Assembly: GCA_904063045.1 (NCBI GenBank)
Contig: CAJFCJ010000011.1
Span: 372,001-436,000 of the forward strand
Length of the DNA stretch: 64,000 bases
DNA from: Dimorphilus gyrociliatus
Taxonomy: Eukaryota; Annelida; Polychaeta; Dinophilidae
Direction: 5' to 3'
Positions within the stretch are counted from its first letter, which is position 1; every line of letters begins with the position of its first letter. Made by a program: the position numbers and the translations under genes. Below, piece after piece: positions 1 to 11,754 of this stretch. A model generated the notes under the pieces. It was given only the letters and a program-made list of their open reading frames with translations. It searched no databases and was not told the DNA's origin.

Positions 1-20
1 TGTCTATCTATGCTCACAAA

Positions 21-1263
21 ATGCCACATCGGTTAAGAAGAGTCGTTATTTTGGGTTTTAGGAGCGTTGGTAAGTTATATTGTCATGTTTTAGTGATAAA
101 GCATGTTTGTTTACTAGTTTATTGAACTTTAGCAACGTTCAACTAGACAAAATGATTAGCTACGAGAATATTCTGTTTTATTTTTTACTAGACATAATTA
201 AGTTTTATTGACTGAAAATATTTAATAAATTTGTGCATATTTTAGTAAAAATTCAATTCTTTTATCCATCCCTTAGGAAAGTCTTCCTTAACCATACAAT
301 TTGTCGAAAATCATTTTGTGGACAACTACAATCCGACCATTGAGAACACTTTTGATAAAGTGATTTCTCACAAAAATGTCGAATATAGATTAGATATTGT
401 TGATACTGCTGGTCAAGATGAATACTCCATTTGCCCGCAGGCTTATACAATGAACATAGACGGATATGTTCTCGTGTTTTCGCTAACATCCAGAAAAAGT
501 TTCGAAGTCGTCAAAGTCATTTATGAGAAACTACTAGATCAGACAGGAAAGAAAACATTACCGCTTATCTTGGTTGCCAACAAAAGCGATTTGGCAAGTG
601 AAAGACAAGTTCAACCCAACGAAGGAAGAGCTTTGGCAAACGAATGGAAGGTGAACTTTATCGAGGCTTCTGCGAAAGACAATAAAGTGAGTTCATATAT
701 TTAATAGTAAACGGAAGTAGCCTAGACAGGATGGGACTCTGAAAAGAGGCATCTGTCTTTAACATTCTATTCCACTAAGAATGCATGCACAATTTAAACA
801 GAAACCCATTCCATATAATTCAAAATAGAATAGGTTTTTATATTTGTTAACGAAAACTCTCGTGTTTCTTTTATAGAAATCGAATAGATGCTTAAATTTA
901 CATTGTAAACAATAGACTTCCCTATTAAAAATGTATCTTTTATAAGAAACAATTTACATTATAACTGCTATAATAAGAGAGTAGTATAACCTTTTAAGAC
1001 TATTCTACCATTGTAATACACATTTACATACTTCTAACGATAGAGAATACTAACAAATTTTTTTATTAATACTATAACTAATTCTATTTACTCATTCTTC
1101 TGCTAAGATAAATAAAGTCATTGGGGAAACTATAGTATTAATCATTATTTTTTCTTTTTTTTTTATTCTTCAGAATGTCAAAAATATATTTCAATCAATT
1201 TTGGACGATATGGACAAATCTGAGGGAAATTCTTCTGACAAACCCAGTTGCAATGTTATGTAA
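21..1263 (+). CDS. RHEB: Rheb small GTPase
   Basis: Ras-family GTPase that activates TORC1 at lysosomal and other endomembranes. Exons 21..69, 277..686 and 1174..1263 join in phase to give 182 aa, against about 184 in vertebrates. Visible motifs are the Rheb-type P-loop GFRSVGKSS (Arg and Ser where Ras has Gly-Gly), effector region PTIENTF, switch II DTAGQDEYS, the NKSD guanine-specificity motif and the ASAK motif. The protein ends in CNVM, a CaaX box close to the CSVM of vertebrate Rheb, so it should be farnesylated. The start is the first ATG, 20 bases from the window edge, and lines up with the family N-terminus. The second intron (687-1173) is long for this region. Identification is near certain. 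Confidence 0.97.
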
Positions 1264-1651
1264 AAAATAAACTGTTACCACTTGTTAAAGGACTTTATAT
1301 ATGTTTAATAGTTAATAACGTTACATTGAATATTCAGGTACCTATGCTATTCTATAATTTTTCTTGAAGCATGCTAGTTTAAATTTTTTTTTTCTTTTTC
1401 ATTATATCCAGTCATTATTCATTTATAATAAACAATCATTAATTTATCAATTTTGGTTGCATTATAGAATTACGATCAGTTAGGAAAAATTATGAAATTG
1501 TAAATAGACTGTGGCGACATCTATTCCAAACTCGAGAAAAATATTCGTTTATAACGCATATCAAAGTGAAGGTCATCGAAGCTCGTGGAGATTTTCGTGA
1601 AAACCTCGGCAGATTCACTTACTCTATTAATCAATATTGAAAATATTCATC
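1264..1651. other. Intergenic spacer between RHEB and MRPL36
   Basis: AT-rich 3' flank of RHEB followed by the MRPL36 upstream region. No open frame or RNA gene was recognised. A GTGGCGACATCTATT stretch near 1511 loosely resembles the CTCF-core-like sites described under findings. Confidence 0.5.
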
Positions 1652-1948
1652 ATGTGGACGAGGCTAATACAAACTTTTAATACTGTTAGACCTTTTTTTG
1701 TTCAATCTCGCTACTTCAGCCTGTTAGAACAACACTGGCTCCGTAAACCGAATAAGATTTTATTGCAACCTTCTAATTATATGTTACAATTACAAAACGA
1801 GTATAAAGTCAAAGTTGCTCTAAGAAAACGATGTAAACAATGCTACATGGTTATGAGGAAAAATAGATGGTACGTAGAATGTAAAGCGAAGCCTAGACAT
1901 AAACAGATGCAAAAGCTCGATAAAAAAGATGTTTGGAAGGAAGATTAA
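1652..1948 (+). CDS. MRPL36: Mitochondrial ribosomal protein bL36m
   Basis: Single-exon gene of 98 aa. The C-terminal half is the bL36 zinc-ribbon-like domain: [17 protein letters not shown], then [17 protein letters not shown], with the expected Cys-x2-Cys, Cys and His positions. The N-terminal 50 residues are basic, hydroxylated and lack acidic residues, as expected of a mitochondrial presequence. The ATG at 1652 is chosen because the open frame has no earlier ATG. The protein assembles into the large subunit of the mitoribosome. A C-terminal lysine-rich tail follows the conserved domain. Confidence 0.93.
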   Translation: MWTRLIQTFNTVRPFFVQSRYFSLLEQHWLRKPNKILLQPSNYMLQLQNEYKVKVALRKRCKQCYMVMRKNRWYVECKAKPRHKQMQKLDKKDVWKED

Positions 1949-2008
1949 AGGAACATTTAATTATTATGCAAAAAATTTTTCGATTGTACCATCTTTGGTA
2001 ATAAAATT

Positions 2009-3478
2009 CTATTTAACATCTTTCTGTTTAAAGGATTGACTCCATTCGGATGCGGATACGGAATGTTTTTGAAAACTTCTATTACTATCGTTGTAATAGT
2101 CATTTTCATTATCATCGTCATCATAATTTGTTGTATCGTTTCGATATTCTCCAACTATACTACTAGATTCCCTAATGCTCATTGTCTTAACTTGTTCCAT
2201 TCTATCATCCACCATAGAGTTATAATAATATGGATCCTCATCTTCGAAATCTTTTTCACTTATAGTTTCCGTACCAATACGACCTGGTTGTATTTTTTCA
2301 GCTCTGGCCACTCCTGATGAATCATGTTGAATAATTCGTATTTTAGGTTCGTCATTCAATTCCTCGTCTGCTGTTATTAAGGATTCGTCTGTTTGAAATA
2401 TACACTCGTTATTTTCTGATATGTCGTCTTCCTCTTCTTCTCTGTCACTCCTTTCCTTCTCTTCTTCGCTGGAAAAACAGCTCCAGTCGTCCGAAGCAAA
2501 ATCCGATATTGATTTCTCGTTATCTTCCTCTAAATCAGTTTCACTTACCGGAGGAATGTAAATACCCTGAGAGGCTAACTCACTTCTCAACTTTTCCTCT
2601 TTCCTTAGTAGTTTTCTTCGTTTCTTTTCATAGCTTTTCTGGTCAGCTATAAAACGCTGTTCGTCCTTTTTTATCTTTTTCTTTACTAACGTTTTAAGCT
2701 TTTCCTCCTTTCTCAGCAACTCCTTTCTTTTCCTCTCCTCCTTCTTCCGTGCTTTCAAAGTGACCTCCTCGTCTTTCAGGTTGTTCAGAACTCCTAGCCA
2801 ATCTTGGACATTTTTTTCCGGTTGGGTGTCTTGTGGCAACAAAATATTTGATTGTACAGATAAGGTCATTGGAACAGAGGCGGGATCATTGCCAATAATA
2901 ATAGATGGTGGAGCTGAAACTGGAATTGGATCCGGAATCGAAGCTGGAGGTGGAGGGGGAGCTGGAACTGCAAGTGGAGCTAAAGTGTTTTCTTCTATAG
3001 TAGGTAATGCATTTTCCGGAATCGTTCTAGCTAAACTGCCACATACAGAACGTTTTGCTGGCAGTGTGAACATAGATTGTTCTATTGCAGGCTTTTCTTC
3101 TACAGTGTTTTGCTTGAGTTTTTGATGAAACTGGACAACGTTTCTGAGGGAAAAAAGTTTCATCTTCTATCAAGAATATAAATGTATATGATTTAAAATG
3201 CTGAATGAGTAGTTCCAAAGAGCGAATAACGGATATTAGATAGATCGCTTATTCCCAAAAAAAAGACATTTTTCTCGCTTTATTGTCTTAATAAATAACT
3301 AATAAACAAACCTGAATTTCGCATTTAATAGTAATACAATTCCGATACTGATTAGAAGAATTACAATTAGGACGATACATATTCCATAAACCCAAAATGG
3401 TACTTCACTCTGTTTAGAAAATTCGTATGTTGTCCTATTAAAAGGCTCTAAGTTGGTTATTGTTGATGTTTCGTTCAT
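2009..3478 (-). CDS. Single-pass membrane protein with coiled coil and acidic tail
   Basis: Exons 3478..3312 and 3143..2009 join in phase to give about 433 aa. Order of regions: short extracellular-type N-terminus with NET and NRT sequons but no signal peptide, one strong membrane segment (residues about 28-52, WVYGICIVLIVILLISIG), a proline-rich stretch containing VPAPPPPPA, a Lys/Glu/Arg-rich coiled coil of repeated RKEEKL blocks, and a long acidic C-terminus with several tyrosines. The proline run could bind profilin, EVH1 or SH3 domains; this is inference. No family was recognised. The next gene upstream on the same strand also encodes a small single-pass membrane protein. Confidence 0.7.
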
Positions 3479-3647
3479 ACTTTTATATCAATAATAGAGA
3501 GAGAGAGAGCAGAAAATTTATTGTATGTTTGTATTTATGTAAGCCTAATCATTTTTTATTAATGCATAAAAATTTAATTGGCATCAAATAGCACATTAAT
3601 TAATTCGTTTAAGTATAAAATGTCATTCAGAACTTCAATAATTTCCG

Positions 3648-3959
3648 TCAGTCCTCCGATTTCTTATTCTTGCTTAATTGACGTCTGAAACGAACTTCCG
3701 TCGTACTCTCACATACTAAAAATAAAATTGAATAAAATTTTATTATCTTTGAATTGTATTTTATCATTTTTATCTTTTATATGCAGATTTTAGTAATTTG
3801 AAATACATTTTTACCTCTATCGATTGAAATTGATCTATTCAAGTCTGCCTTCTTCTTAGAGGAATCTTTTTTGCTTGTAAAATTTTTTCCATATAGGAAA
3901 TAACACAGTAAAACTATGATTATGACAATTATTATGAAGATGATTGAAGATTGATCCAT
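3648..3959 (-). CDS. Small single-pass membrane protein
   Basis: Exons 3959..3815 and 3715..3648 join in phase to give 70 aa. Residues about 5-23 are a strongly hydrophobic anchor (IIFIIIVIIIVLLCYFLYG) followed by a Lys/Ser/Arg-rich cytoplasmic-type tail, consistent with an N-out or tail-less type III topology. The clean donor and acceptor and the in-phase extension into a second coding exon support a real gene despite its size. Function unknown. A GA microsatellite lies between it and the neighbouring membrane protein gene, around 3497-3510. Confidence 0.55.
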
Positions 3960-4511
3960 GTTTAAAAGGAAGCTCCAAGAACTAGTTAGTAAACTTTCTG
4001 CTCTCTATTTGAATAGACAGGCCATAGTGTCTGTACAAAAACACTGAACCGTATAAAAAAATTTATGCCTAGCTCCCTGAAAATAGCGAATCAAAAGTAA
4101 ACTATAATAGTAATAAAAGAGGCTGGATTTTCTTTGTTTCATTTATCACAACATCCTATTTATTGTGTAACTAAACAATAGAAATTTCATACGTTTTGGA
4201 GCGTTTTAGAGTCTAAGCAAGATTTATGACAATAAAATCTTTTTTTTTGACTAAACTGTAAAACCCTCTGAACCACTATAGTTTTTGGTCATTACTTCCT
4301 TGGGTTTCCTATATTAAATCAATATATATGTATTTAATTATGCAGTATCTATATTTATACTAATGTTATTTATTTGAAAATATGTTATATATGTCCTAAA
4401 TATTATGACCAAAAACTAATTTAATTTTATACTAAATCGCCGTTGACATTTAATTGGAATTGACAAATATTTTGAAATTGACTACGTAATCCATCAATTA
4501 ATTCCACATTT

Positions 4512-5266
4512 TTACATAGGTGGTTTATAATTGATATGCAATTGCGGTTTTATATCACAAACAAGAGTTAATAACTTTGCAAACGCCTTCTCCTTGTTCA
4601 AATTATAATCCCTTTCTAGCTCGCTTAATCTTATCTGCGTTTCTTTATCTATCCTTTGTTCAGAATCTCCTTTCGAGCCTAGAATCTGTTTTTGAAAAAA
4701 AGAAGTAATATTATTCATTAGAACTAATTATAGCAATGATACTAATGTTTTTCATAATATTTTGCTTATTTATATAAGTTGAATTGTTAATGCTGATCAC
4801 AATGGTTTCTGTTTCGTGTCTATTTGACTTTTTTTAGCATTAGATTTAATTTAATTTAAGTCTTCGCCAGAAACTGACAGGCCAAGTAAAAGTAAATTTG
4901 TCCAGTTATGAAAATACTTTACATTTGCTTCGTGCTGACGGTATTGCTGCTCTCTTTCCTGTTTGTAGCTATCAATCTCTGCTTGTGCCTCTTCCTTTGC
5001 CTGCTTTAGTCTTCGAGCCTTTCCTGAAATGAAAAGATCGCAATAATTTCATTTAAAAACATCAGTCACATGATTAGTATTCATAGATGAAGACAATTAA
5101 ATTAACAAATTCTCTTAAATAGCACATTGAATTACAATTTTAAATTTCACAATATAATGTTAATATTTCATTTGTTTAACTCACTTTTTCTAGCTTCAGA
5201 CACCTTTTCAGCAGCTCTTTTTTCAGCGGCTAATAATTGTTGAATTCCAGTTGACTGGCTCGCCAT
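4512..5266 (-). CDS. ATP6V1G: V-type H+-ATPase subunit G
   Basis: Exons 5266..5185, 5023..4923 and 4685..4512 join in phase to give 118 aa, the usual family length. The N-terminus MASQSTGIQQLLAAEKRAAE and the following RLKQAKEEAQAEI are near identical to animal ATP6V1G. The C-terminus keeps the conserved LVCDIKPQLHINY. The protein is a long helix that pairs with subunit E as a peripheral stator of the V1 sector. Secretory, lysosomal and endosomal acidification depend on it. Very secure. Confidence 0.97.
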
Positions 5267-6767
5267 CTTGATTCTTTTTTGTCATGTGATTCGAATTAAA
5301 CTGGTATCCAATTCAACGTCAAAAGGTTATATTTTACAGATTCTGCAAAAAACTGGTAAAGCAAAAGGGCGGGAAATTCTTAAATGTATTTGATATCGTG
5401 CCTTTCATGACGTGGATTATGTATTACAAAAGCATATCAATCATTATATTACATTCATATGAAAGTTGTAAAAAATAATAACAATCTTCATGTTCTTGGT
5501 TAGCATTATCCCAAGATCTTTTAATTTTTACAGAGCAATATTATCCTCATTTAGGAGATCACTGTCCAATTATATAATATAACGAAATAATGGATAGTGA
5601 AATGTGTTTATTACTTCAAAAATGTAATAAAATTTAAATCTTTTTCATTTTTTCTATGTTATTTTATGATTAATTATCCTACTTATAACCATTGAATTTT
5701 GTTGCTTTTGCCTCACAAATTAATCTTTATTTACTCACTCATCAGAGATTTTGTAGAGTATCTCCGACATACTTCTCCCATTTTACAGCTAGAGCTACAA
5801 ATTCAATAAGTTCATTTATATTGTAGCTAATTATTTGTGCATTGATGAAGCCCTATAATACTGGGCTATCTTCTATGCTATTACATCAATTTTGAAATAA
5901 ATTTAAGACTTTACAAATATGTAGATTAATGCTTTTGCCTTGTTTATTAGAAAATATTATCCCAAATTTCTGCTCTCATCGTTGTTAGTATCTTTTAGGA
6001 GGAACATAACAGAATATTCAGCTCTTTATCCCTCTTTTAAATGAAATAAACATTTTTCTCTGTGGATCTTATTAGGAAGAAGCAAATGTATTTAACTGTA
6101 TTAAACAAGATATTCTAACAGGAAAATAGTATATGTTTGTCACTAAGTAGAAACTGTTCGACAAAGAAAGGGTAGATACGAAAATGCTTCCTCTGATAGT
6201 AATATGATCCTCGCTTGAAAATGAAAATTTTTTATCCGTTACAAAAATATGATATTTTTCAGAGTTAATTAAAATAATTAAAATAATTAAAGTGTATTAT
6301 TAGCCACTAAGTATAAATAGGACATTGCTGTTGTTTTTTCGTTATTTACTTATCTTTCAGGTAATCATCCATTTTCTGGGTCAGATAGAATACTTCTCTT
6401 TCTTTTTTGTGTTTGAAAGTAAAATAAAGAAAGAAAAACTAGTAAGTTTGCTTGCAAATGAAACAATATACTTTTTCCCTTCTTTATTTTTTTAAGTTTC
6501 TTTTTTTTGCTTACTTCTTAAGCTTTACATAGAAAGAAATGATGGTGTTTTGTTCTTTGGAGGAAAAAAAAAAAAGATAATAAAAACATTGAAAGAAGCT
6601 GTTTTGTAGCATTATTATAAATTTCGTTTGTTTGTAAGATAGATTTTCGCTCATAATATCATATAATACATCCGTTAGTAAGTGATTTCATTATTTACGC
6701 TTTTTATTATGAAAAGTAGGTGAAATTGTCATAAGGAAGTTTAATTTTACTAGACTTAATTGTCCTT
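5267..6767. other. Long AT-rich intergenic region
   Basis: About 1.5 kb with no supportable open frame or RNA gene. The part near 6305-6440 shares a run of matching words with 11355-11440 (see findings), suggesting a short dispersed repeat. Polypurine and polypyrimidine tracts occur around 6400-6580. Confidence 0.5.
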
Positions 6768-7365
6768 TTACTCAGCCAATATTCTATTTTTGAATGCAAC
6801 ATTTTCTCTCTTTAAATCCTCGAAAAGGACATAGAATCTAAAAAGAAAACAAGCCTTACTTTTTTCTAATTAAATAGAAATAAAACCACAAAAATGTACC
6901 TGTCATCAGCTATTCCTAGACTGTTTGTTATAAACTGGGTGATATTTCTAGCATGCTGTTTATTTTCTTCCAAGCTGATTTTACCCGCACTTGCAACTTT
7001 AACTATGGCGCATGGTTCGTTAGTAGCTCCAAAAGTCATTTGCTTCCCGGTATTAACTTCAACACAAACGTACTGCAAAACAGAGCGAAAACTGAAAACG
7101 TTGTTGTTTAATCAATAAATATTTAATATGGGGAGTTTAGTCAATTAAATTCCAAAGTTCAAGGATTAAAAGCATAAATGTTGTATTATCAAAAAGGAAT
7201 GAAAAAGGTTTAAGTTTAGTTTTTAGGTTATGCTGAAATTAATTAAGGAAATTAACTACTAACAGTTATAGGTTTTCCGAGAGTTTCGGCAATAACTTTG
7301 CTGCAATTTTGCAGAAAATCGTCAGGTACATTCTTAACATTAGTATTTATTTCACAGAGTGGCAT
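6768..7365 (-). CDS. MIF: Macrophage migration inhibitory factor homologue
   Basis: Exons 7365..7264, 7072..6900 and 6837..6768 join in phase to give 114 aa, the size of animal MIF. Proline follows the initiator Met, giving the catalytic N-terminal Pro of MIF/D-dopachrome tautomerases. INTNV near the N-terminus, GKP at about residue 32-34 (active-site Lys) and the block EPCAIVKVASAGKI match the family. The C-terminus reads RFYVLFEDLKRENVAFKN. A CXXC oxidoreductase motif as in vertebrate MIF is not evident. Expected role: cytosolic or secreted tautomerase and innate immune cytokine. A perfect CRE lies about 90 bp upstream. Confidence 0.93.
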
Positions 7366-7455
7366 TTTAATATCTCAAGCTTAATTAACGCTTCTCTCAC
7401 AGTCTTGGAAAAATTATACTCTTTGCACAATAGGCAGTCGGTAATCTTTCGTTTG

Positions 7456-7463
7456 TGACGTCA
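7456..7463. promoter_or_regulatory. Palindromic CRE (TGACGTCA) upstream of MIF
   Basis: Perfect eight-base CREB/ATF palindrome about 90 bp upstream of the MIF start codon. A short palindrome can occur by chance, but the promoter-proximal position makes it plausible. The rest of 7366-7778, between MIF and the PLP enzyme, shows no gene. Confidence 0.5.
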
Positions 7464-7778
7464 CATCCTATAAATTTCCCATCTATTCCTTATCTTACAA
7501 ATTGTTATAGGAGAAAAGCTTAGAAAATATCATTAGAATCGTTTGACAGCCATAACACCTCTAGCATATTTTTAGAATAAAATATGTAAACTATATTTTC
7601 AGTTGAACTTGGGATACAATACTGCGTTAGTTAGTTTTTTTTAATTCGGCATCGTATTCGTTTGAAGGATACAAAATAGAATATTACATAACAATTAACA
7701 ACATTAAATTTTAAAATTTCTCTCGTTTAAAATTAAACATCAATAATCTTTATAAAATGAATTAAAATTCATGCAGTG

Positions 7779-9373
7779 TTAATTCTCATCTTCTTTCATT
7801 AGAGTATAGATAGCATCACGTAGAACTTCGTAGTCTTCCAATGTATTGTAAATCTGCGCTGAAATTCTAACCCAGCATTCGCCATATATAATAAATGTAG
7901 GGACGCAAATCTTAAATCGATCTCTTAAAACCGTTATTAAATCATCATGATCCATATAAACAACATTCTCTGATTCCTTAGGGGGTGGATATTTCTTCAA
8001 TTTTGGTAATTGAATCAATGACATAAAAGGAGCTCTCATACAATCTGGAATTTCTAATAATTTTGTATTCCAGGCTTTTGCCAGCATTGAGGAGGCAGTA
8101 AAATTTAAATTTGTGTTATATTCCATTATTTTTGACTTGAGAGTAAAATGGACAAATATATATATATAAATCAGTTTAATTTATTTAAATATTTACCAAT
8201 CCACCGCATTTCTCTACGAAATTTCTTGATTGCGTCCAACAGAATAGCGAGGAGAAATCTCTTGTTCCGATATAGTGAAATCTTTTTTGGAATGGTCTAG
8301 CTTTGTATTTGAAAGAGGTCATAATATTATGCATGGACTCTTGTCGTCCATCAGCAACATAGAGCATACCGCAACTTCTCGGAACAAAATTCCATTTATG
8401 TAAACTTGCTGTAATAATTAAAGGAAATATATACCTTATTTATTCATTTACAATTGCGAAACATATTGTTAGAAAACTCTTACCAACGTAATAGTCAGGT
8501 TGTAATTCATCTAGACAAACAGAAACTTGCCCTGGAGCGTGTGCACCATCTATCAGAATTATAACGTCGTACGCTCTAAAGAGGTTCATTAGCTTCTCAA
8601 CAGGCCATAGTATAGGAACAGCGCTTGAAATATGATCTAAATTATTTAAACGATTAATTTTCTCTTAATAGGAAAACTTTATGAAAGAAAAACCTAATAT
8701 AATCATTCTGATATCAGGGTACTTTTCCAACTCGTTGGCGTATAACTGAACAATATCGTCATCTGATTTGATAGGTAACCTTATATCCAATGTTCTGACT
8801 ATAAAACCTTTTTGTTCGGCTATTCTTTCAGCAACGCATGCAGTTGCCTTATAAGTAAATGACTGGACCTGGAAAAGGATATGAAATAGTAAAATAATAA
8901 CTATAAAAGGATGAAATATTATCCACCAAGATAGAATCGCCTTCCGAAAGAGGAGCTGACATTATGGAGCTATTTACGCCAAATGTTGTATTATCCGTTA
9001 GAGCTTGTTGAAGAGAAGATAGAAAAAGATTTTTTTTTTTAAATTAATTGATTAACTTAATAAGAGTTATTAACAGATTGATCTTACCAACGCTATTCGG
9101 CTCTGTTCCAACAAATTTAGCTATCGCTTCGCTATTCCTTTCTTGCTCTTCATATAATGTCTTTCTAAAGAAATATTCTGGTAATGCCTCGTGATCTCTA
9201 AGTAACCTGTCAATTAAGATTGCCTAATTTAATCCCTAATTGTATATTCCTTATATATACTTCATCTTATAATCAAACACTTCCTTAGGAACTGCACCCC
9301 ATGATCCATGATTTATCATTGAATAATCATTGTTGAGAAGAAAGTTTTCGAGCATGCTCTTCCCGAACTCCAT
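7779..9373 (-). CDS. Class V PLP-dependent enzyme, isopenicillin-N-epimerase-like
   Basis: Seven exons (9373..9261, 9206..9088, 9003..8927, 8868..8694, 8636..8484, 8408..8197, 8135..7779) join in phase to give 401 aa. The family N-terminal signature is INHGSWGAVP. TDNTTFGVNSS marks the cofactor-phosphate region, DGAHAPGQ (about residues 191-198) supplies the Asp that contacts the PLP ring nitrogen, and SLHKW gives the Schiff-base Lys at about residue 217. This branch of fold-type I enzymes includes isopenicillin N epimerase-like proteins and cysteine desulfurase relatives; the substrate here cannot be told. The frame stays open upstream of the chosen ATG to an acceptor-like TTTACAG near 9400, so an extra 5' exon is possible. 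Confidence 0.85.
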
Positions 9374-9921
9374 AGTTAGACAGTGAAATGGTTCTAGCTG
9401 TAAAGATTTATATTACTTATATGACAGCGGGCAAGATAACCGCTAGGTGGTGAATGTTGGAATAGGAAATACGAGGTTAGGAGAAATCAGGTATTGCGAG
9501 AATACAGGAGTGAATAGTTCATGATAATCACCTTTGATATTTGATAAAAAGAATTTATTGTCAGTACTGATGCACAAAGTTTTTGTGTTATCAATAATTC
9601 AGTGCACAATATTGAAAATCGCCTTTCACGAAGATGTATCACTTTTTACGCCATCTGCATTTTATAATTTGAACCGCATCAACGCCCCCTTTAGAGAGAT
9701 ACTAAACATAACTGCTTTATTAAATAATGAACTTGTGTGCATTTTTATTTTCGGTTTTGTATAATTATTATTATTGATATTAATTCTATAAAATTGCTTA
9801 TTCATGAGCTATTATCAGCCTCTTTTATTTGAAATATAAATTCTATGAACCCAAAGGAATCATTTAGTAAGATTCAGACTATGTATGCCCCAACAATTAG
9901 GAAACACATTTTAATTTTAAT
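9374..9921. other. Spacer between PLP enzyme and ATP-grasp genes
   Basis: About 550 bp between two minus-strand genes. A 76-codon plus-strand frame (9534-9764) has no family resemblance and is probably chance. The word CGCTAGGTGG occurs near 9441. Confidence 0.4.
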
Positions 9922-10857
9922 CTACTGCAGCTGTTTCAATACAGCCTCGCCGAACTTTGCAGCTGAACTTTTATCAAGAAAGAGTGTTGGCTCTAGAAGT
10001 TCCAATTCCATAACGACCGCTTTTCCTTCGTAAACTACCAGATCTATTCTAGCATATGGTAAATCTCCTCTTACCCAATTTACTATGCGATCTCCCAATA
10101 GTCTAAATTCATCAGGTGGAGTAATTCTCTCAATTTTAATATTGGTCATATCGAACAATCGAAAATCTTCTAGAGGAGTCTTTCTAACTGAATGGGAGTA
10201 TACCTTATCAAAATAGATCAAAGACGTCTCTCCTTGGTCTTGTAAATTTTCAACGAAGGGTTGTATCATCATCGAACAAGACTGCAGGATCTTTTCACAT
10301 ATCTTTAGGCCTATAGATTATAAAAATATATATAAGAACTATTGAATATAGAGCTTTTTTATTTGAAAGTTATGCTTAAAAAAACCTCTTTCAACGCCTT
10401 CCTCAAGGTCGAATTTTTCAACGTTGTGTGAAGAACCGCCAAGGATGGGTTTAAATATCATCTTCTTCCAACCAGTTTTTAACAAAGCCTCCTCCGTAGC
10501 ATCTTTGAGATTACGAAAAAAAATTGTCGGCACTATAGGAATACCATTTCTAATTAGATCATCCAAATAGGTCTTCTCCATATTCCATAACAAAATTTGA
10601 TAGGGATTAAACAATTTGATATTCAACGAATTTAGCTTTGTCAACCATTCTTTAAATTCTTTAGGTTGTACAAAATAGTCCCAAGTTGTTCTAACTATAA
10701 CAGCGCAATATTCTTCCCAACAAGTGTTCGAATTCCAAACCTTTCCGTCAACTTCATAACCCTTTGATCGTAGATATTCGGCTAATAGATCGTCCTTTTG
10801 AATATCTAAGTCACAAATTTCAGGAACTTCATAATGAGTTGCTATAGCAATCTTCAT
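9922..10857 (-). CDS. ATP-grasp ligase, DcsG/RimK-like
   Basis: Exons 10857..10386 and 10310..9922 join in phase to give 286 aa, the typical length of the prokaryotic DcsG-like ATP-grasp family. Recognisable blocks: N-terminal MKIAIATHYEVP, RTTWDYFVQPKEF, NPYQILLWNMEKTYL, FKPILGG (the ATP-binding Lys strand), the SLIYFDKVYSH strand, ARIDLVVYEGKAVVMELELL and EPTLFLDKSSA, where the Asp/Glu residues would bind Mg-ATP. Members ligate a carboxylate to an amine or similar nucleophile. Substrate unknown. The next gene downstream on the same strand is a PLP enzyme. The presence of an intron argues that it is a resident animal gene, not contamination. Confidence 0.82.
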
Positions 10858-11754
10858 AACTTACTGTTGAATCCTTCAGAAATAAGGGCGATCAATTGAC
10901 TTTTGGACTTTGATTTCGAAGGTGTCATATACCGAATTTGATATAAAGATAACATTCCTTATATCGCTCTTCTTTAATTATAATCGTATTTAATTTTGCA
11001 ACGTCATATTTACCAACAGAATTTTTGTTACATTTTTAACTGACATTCTTTTTAGACTTGCGCAATTCATAATAGAAATCATATGCTTTTAGATAGAGAT
11101 ATGGAAAATAAATGAAAGCATAAAAAGTTTGGAATACTTGAAAAACTAATGAATATTACATATCTTTTATAGATGATAATGCAAATTGTTTATTTAGAAT
11201 AGATTTGTATTGAATCTCATCAAAACTATCAACTTCATAAAGGATTTGTAATAAAAAATAATCATATTTAATGAAATTCTCTATTTATCAAGATTCAATA
11301 ACCAATCTGTTTGTGTTCTCAAATTTTTAAGATACCAACTTCATCAGTTAGAATAGAAATAGGACATTGTTTTTTCGTTAACTAATCATCCACGTTTTAG
11401 GTCAGACGAAAGCTTTTTTGTGTTAAAAAAAAAAAGAAGTAAAAAAGTAAATGGCACTGAGTCTGATCAAAAAAGAATTTTCATTTTTCCTTTTATTTAC
11501 TATCTAACTTATGCATTCGAATAGTCTGATACAACATTATAATAATTCTCATACATTTTATAGGGAACATTTTCAATGACAAAAGAAGACACAATAGAAT
11601 ATTGAAATTGATTTTTTTGGCCTAGGCTATTTTTGAATGCTGTATTGAATGGTAAAGACTCAACTCGCATGTATATTATAAAACTCAAGTCTGCTAGAAC
11701 AGTTTAAAAAGCACAGTTAACCAAACAACTACGTCAGTTTCGTTAGAACAAAGC
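10858..11754. other. Intergenic region upstream of repeat-protein gene
   Basis: About 900 bp separating two divergently transcribed genes. No ORF or RNA was recognised. Near 11355-11440 it shares words with 6305-6440 (possible dispersed repeat), and poly(A)-rich tracts lie around 11430. Confidence 0.45.

Noticed and set aside
9534-9764. 76-codon plus-strand ORF in the PLP/ATP-grasp spacer
   Set aside because: No family resemblance and no supporting splice signals; typical of random AT-rich frames.
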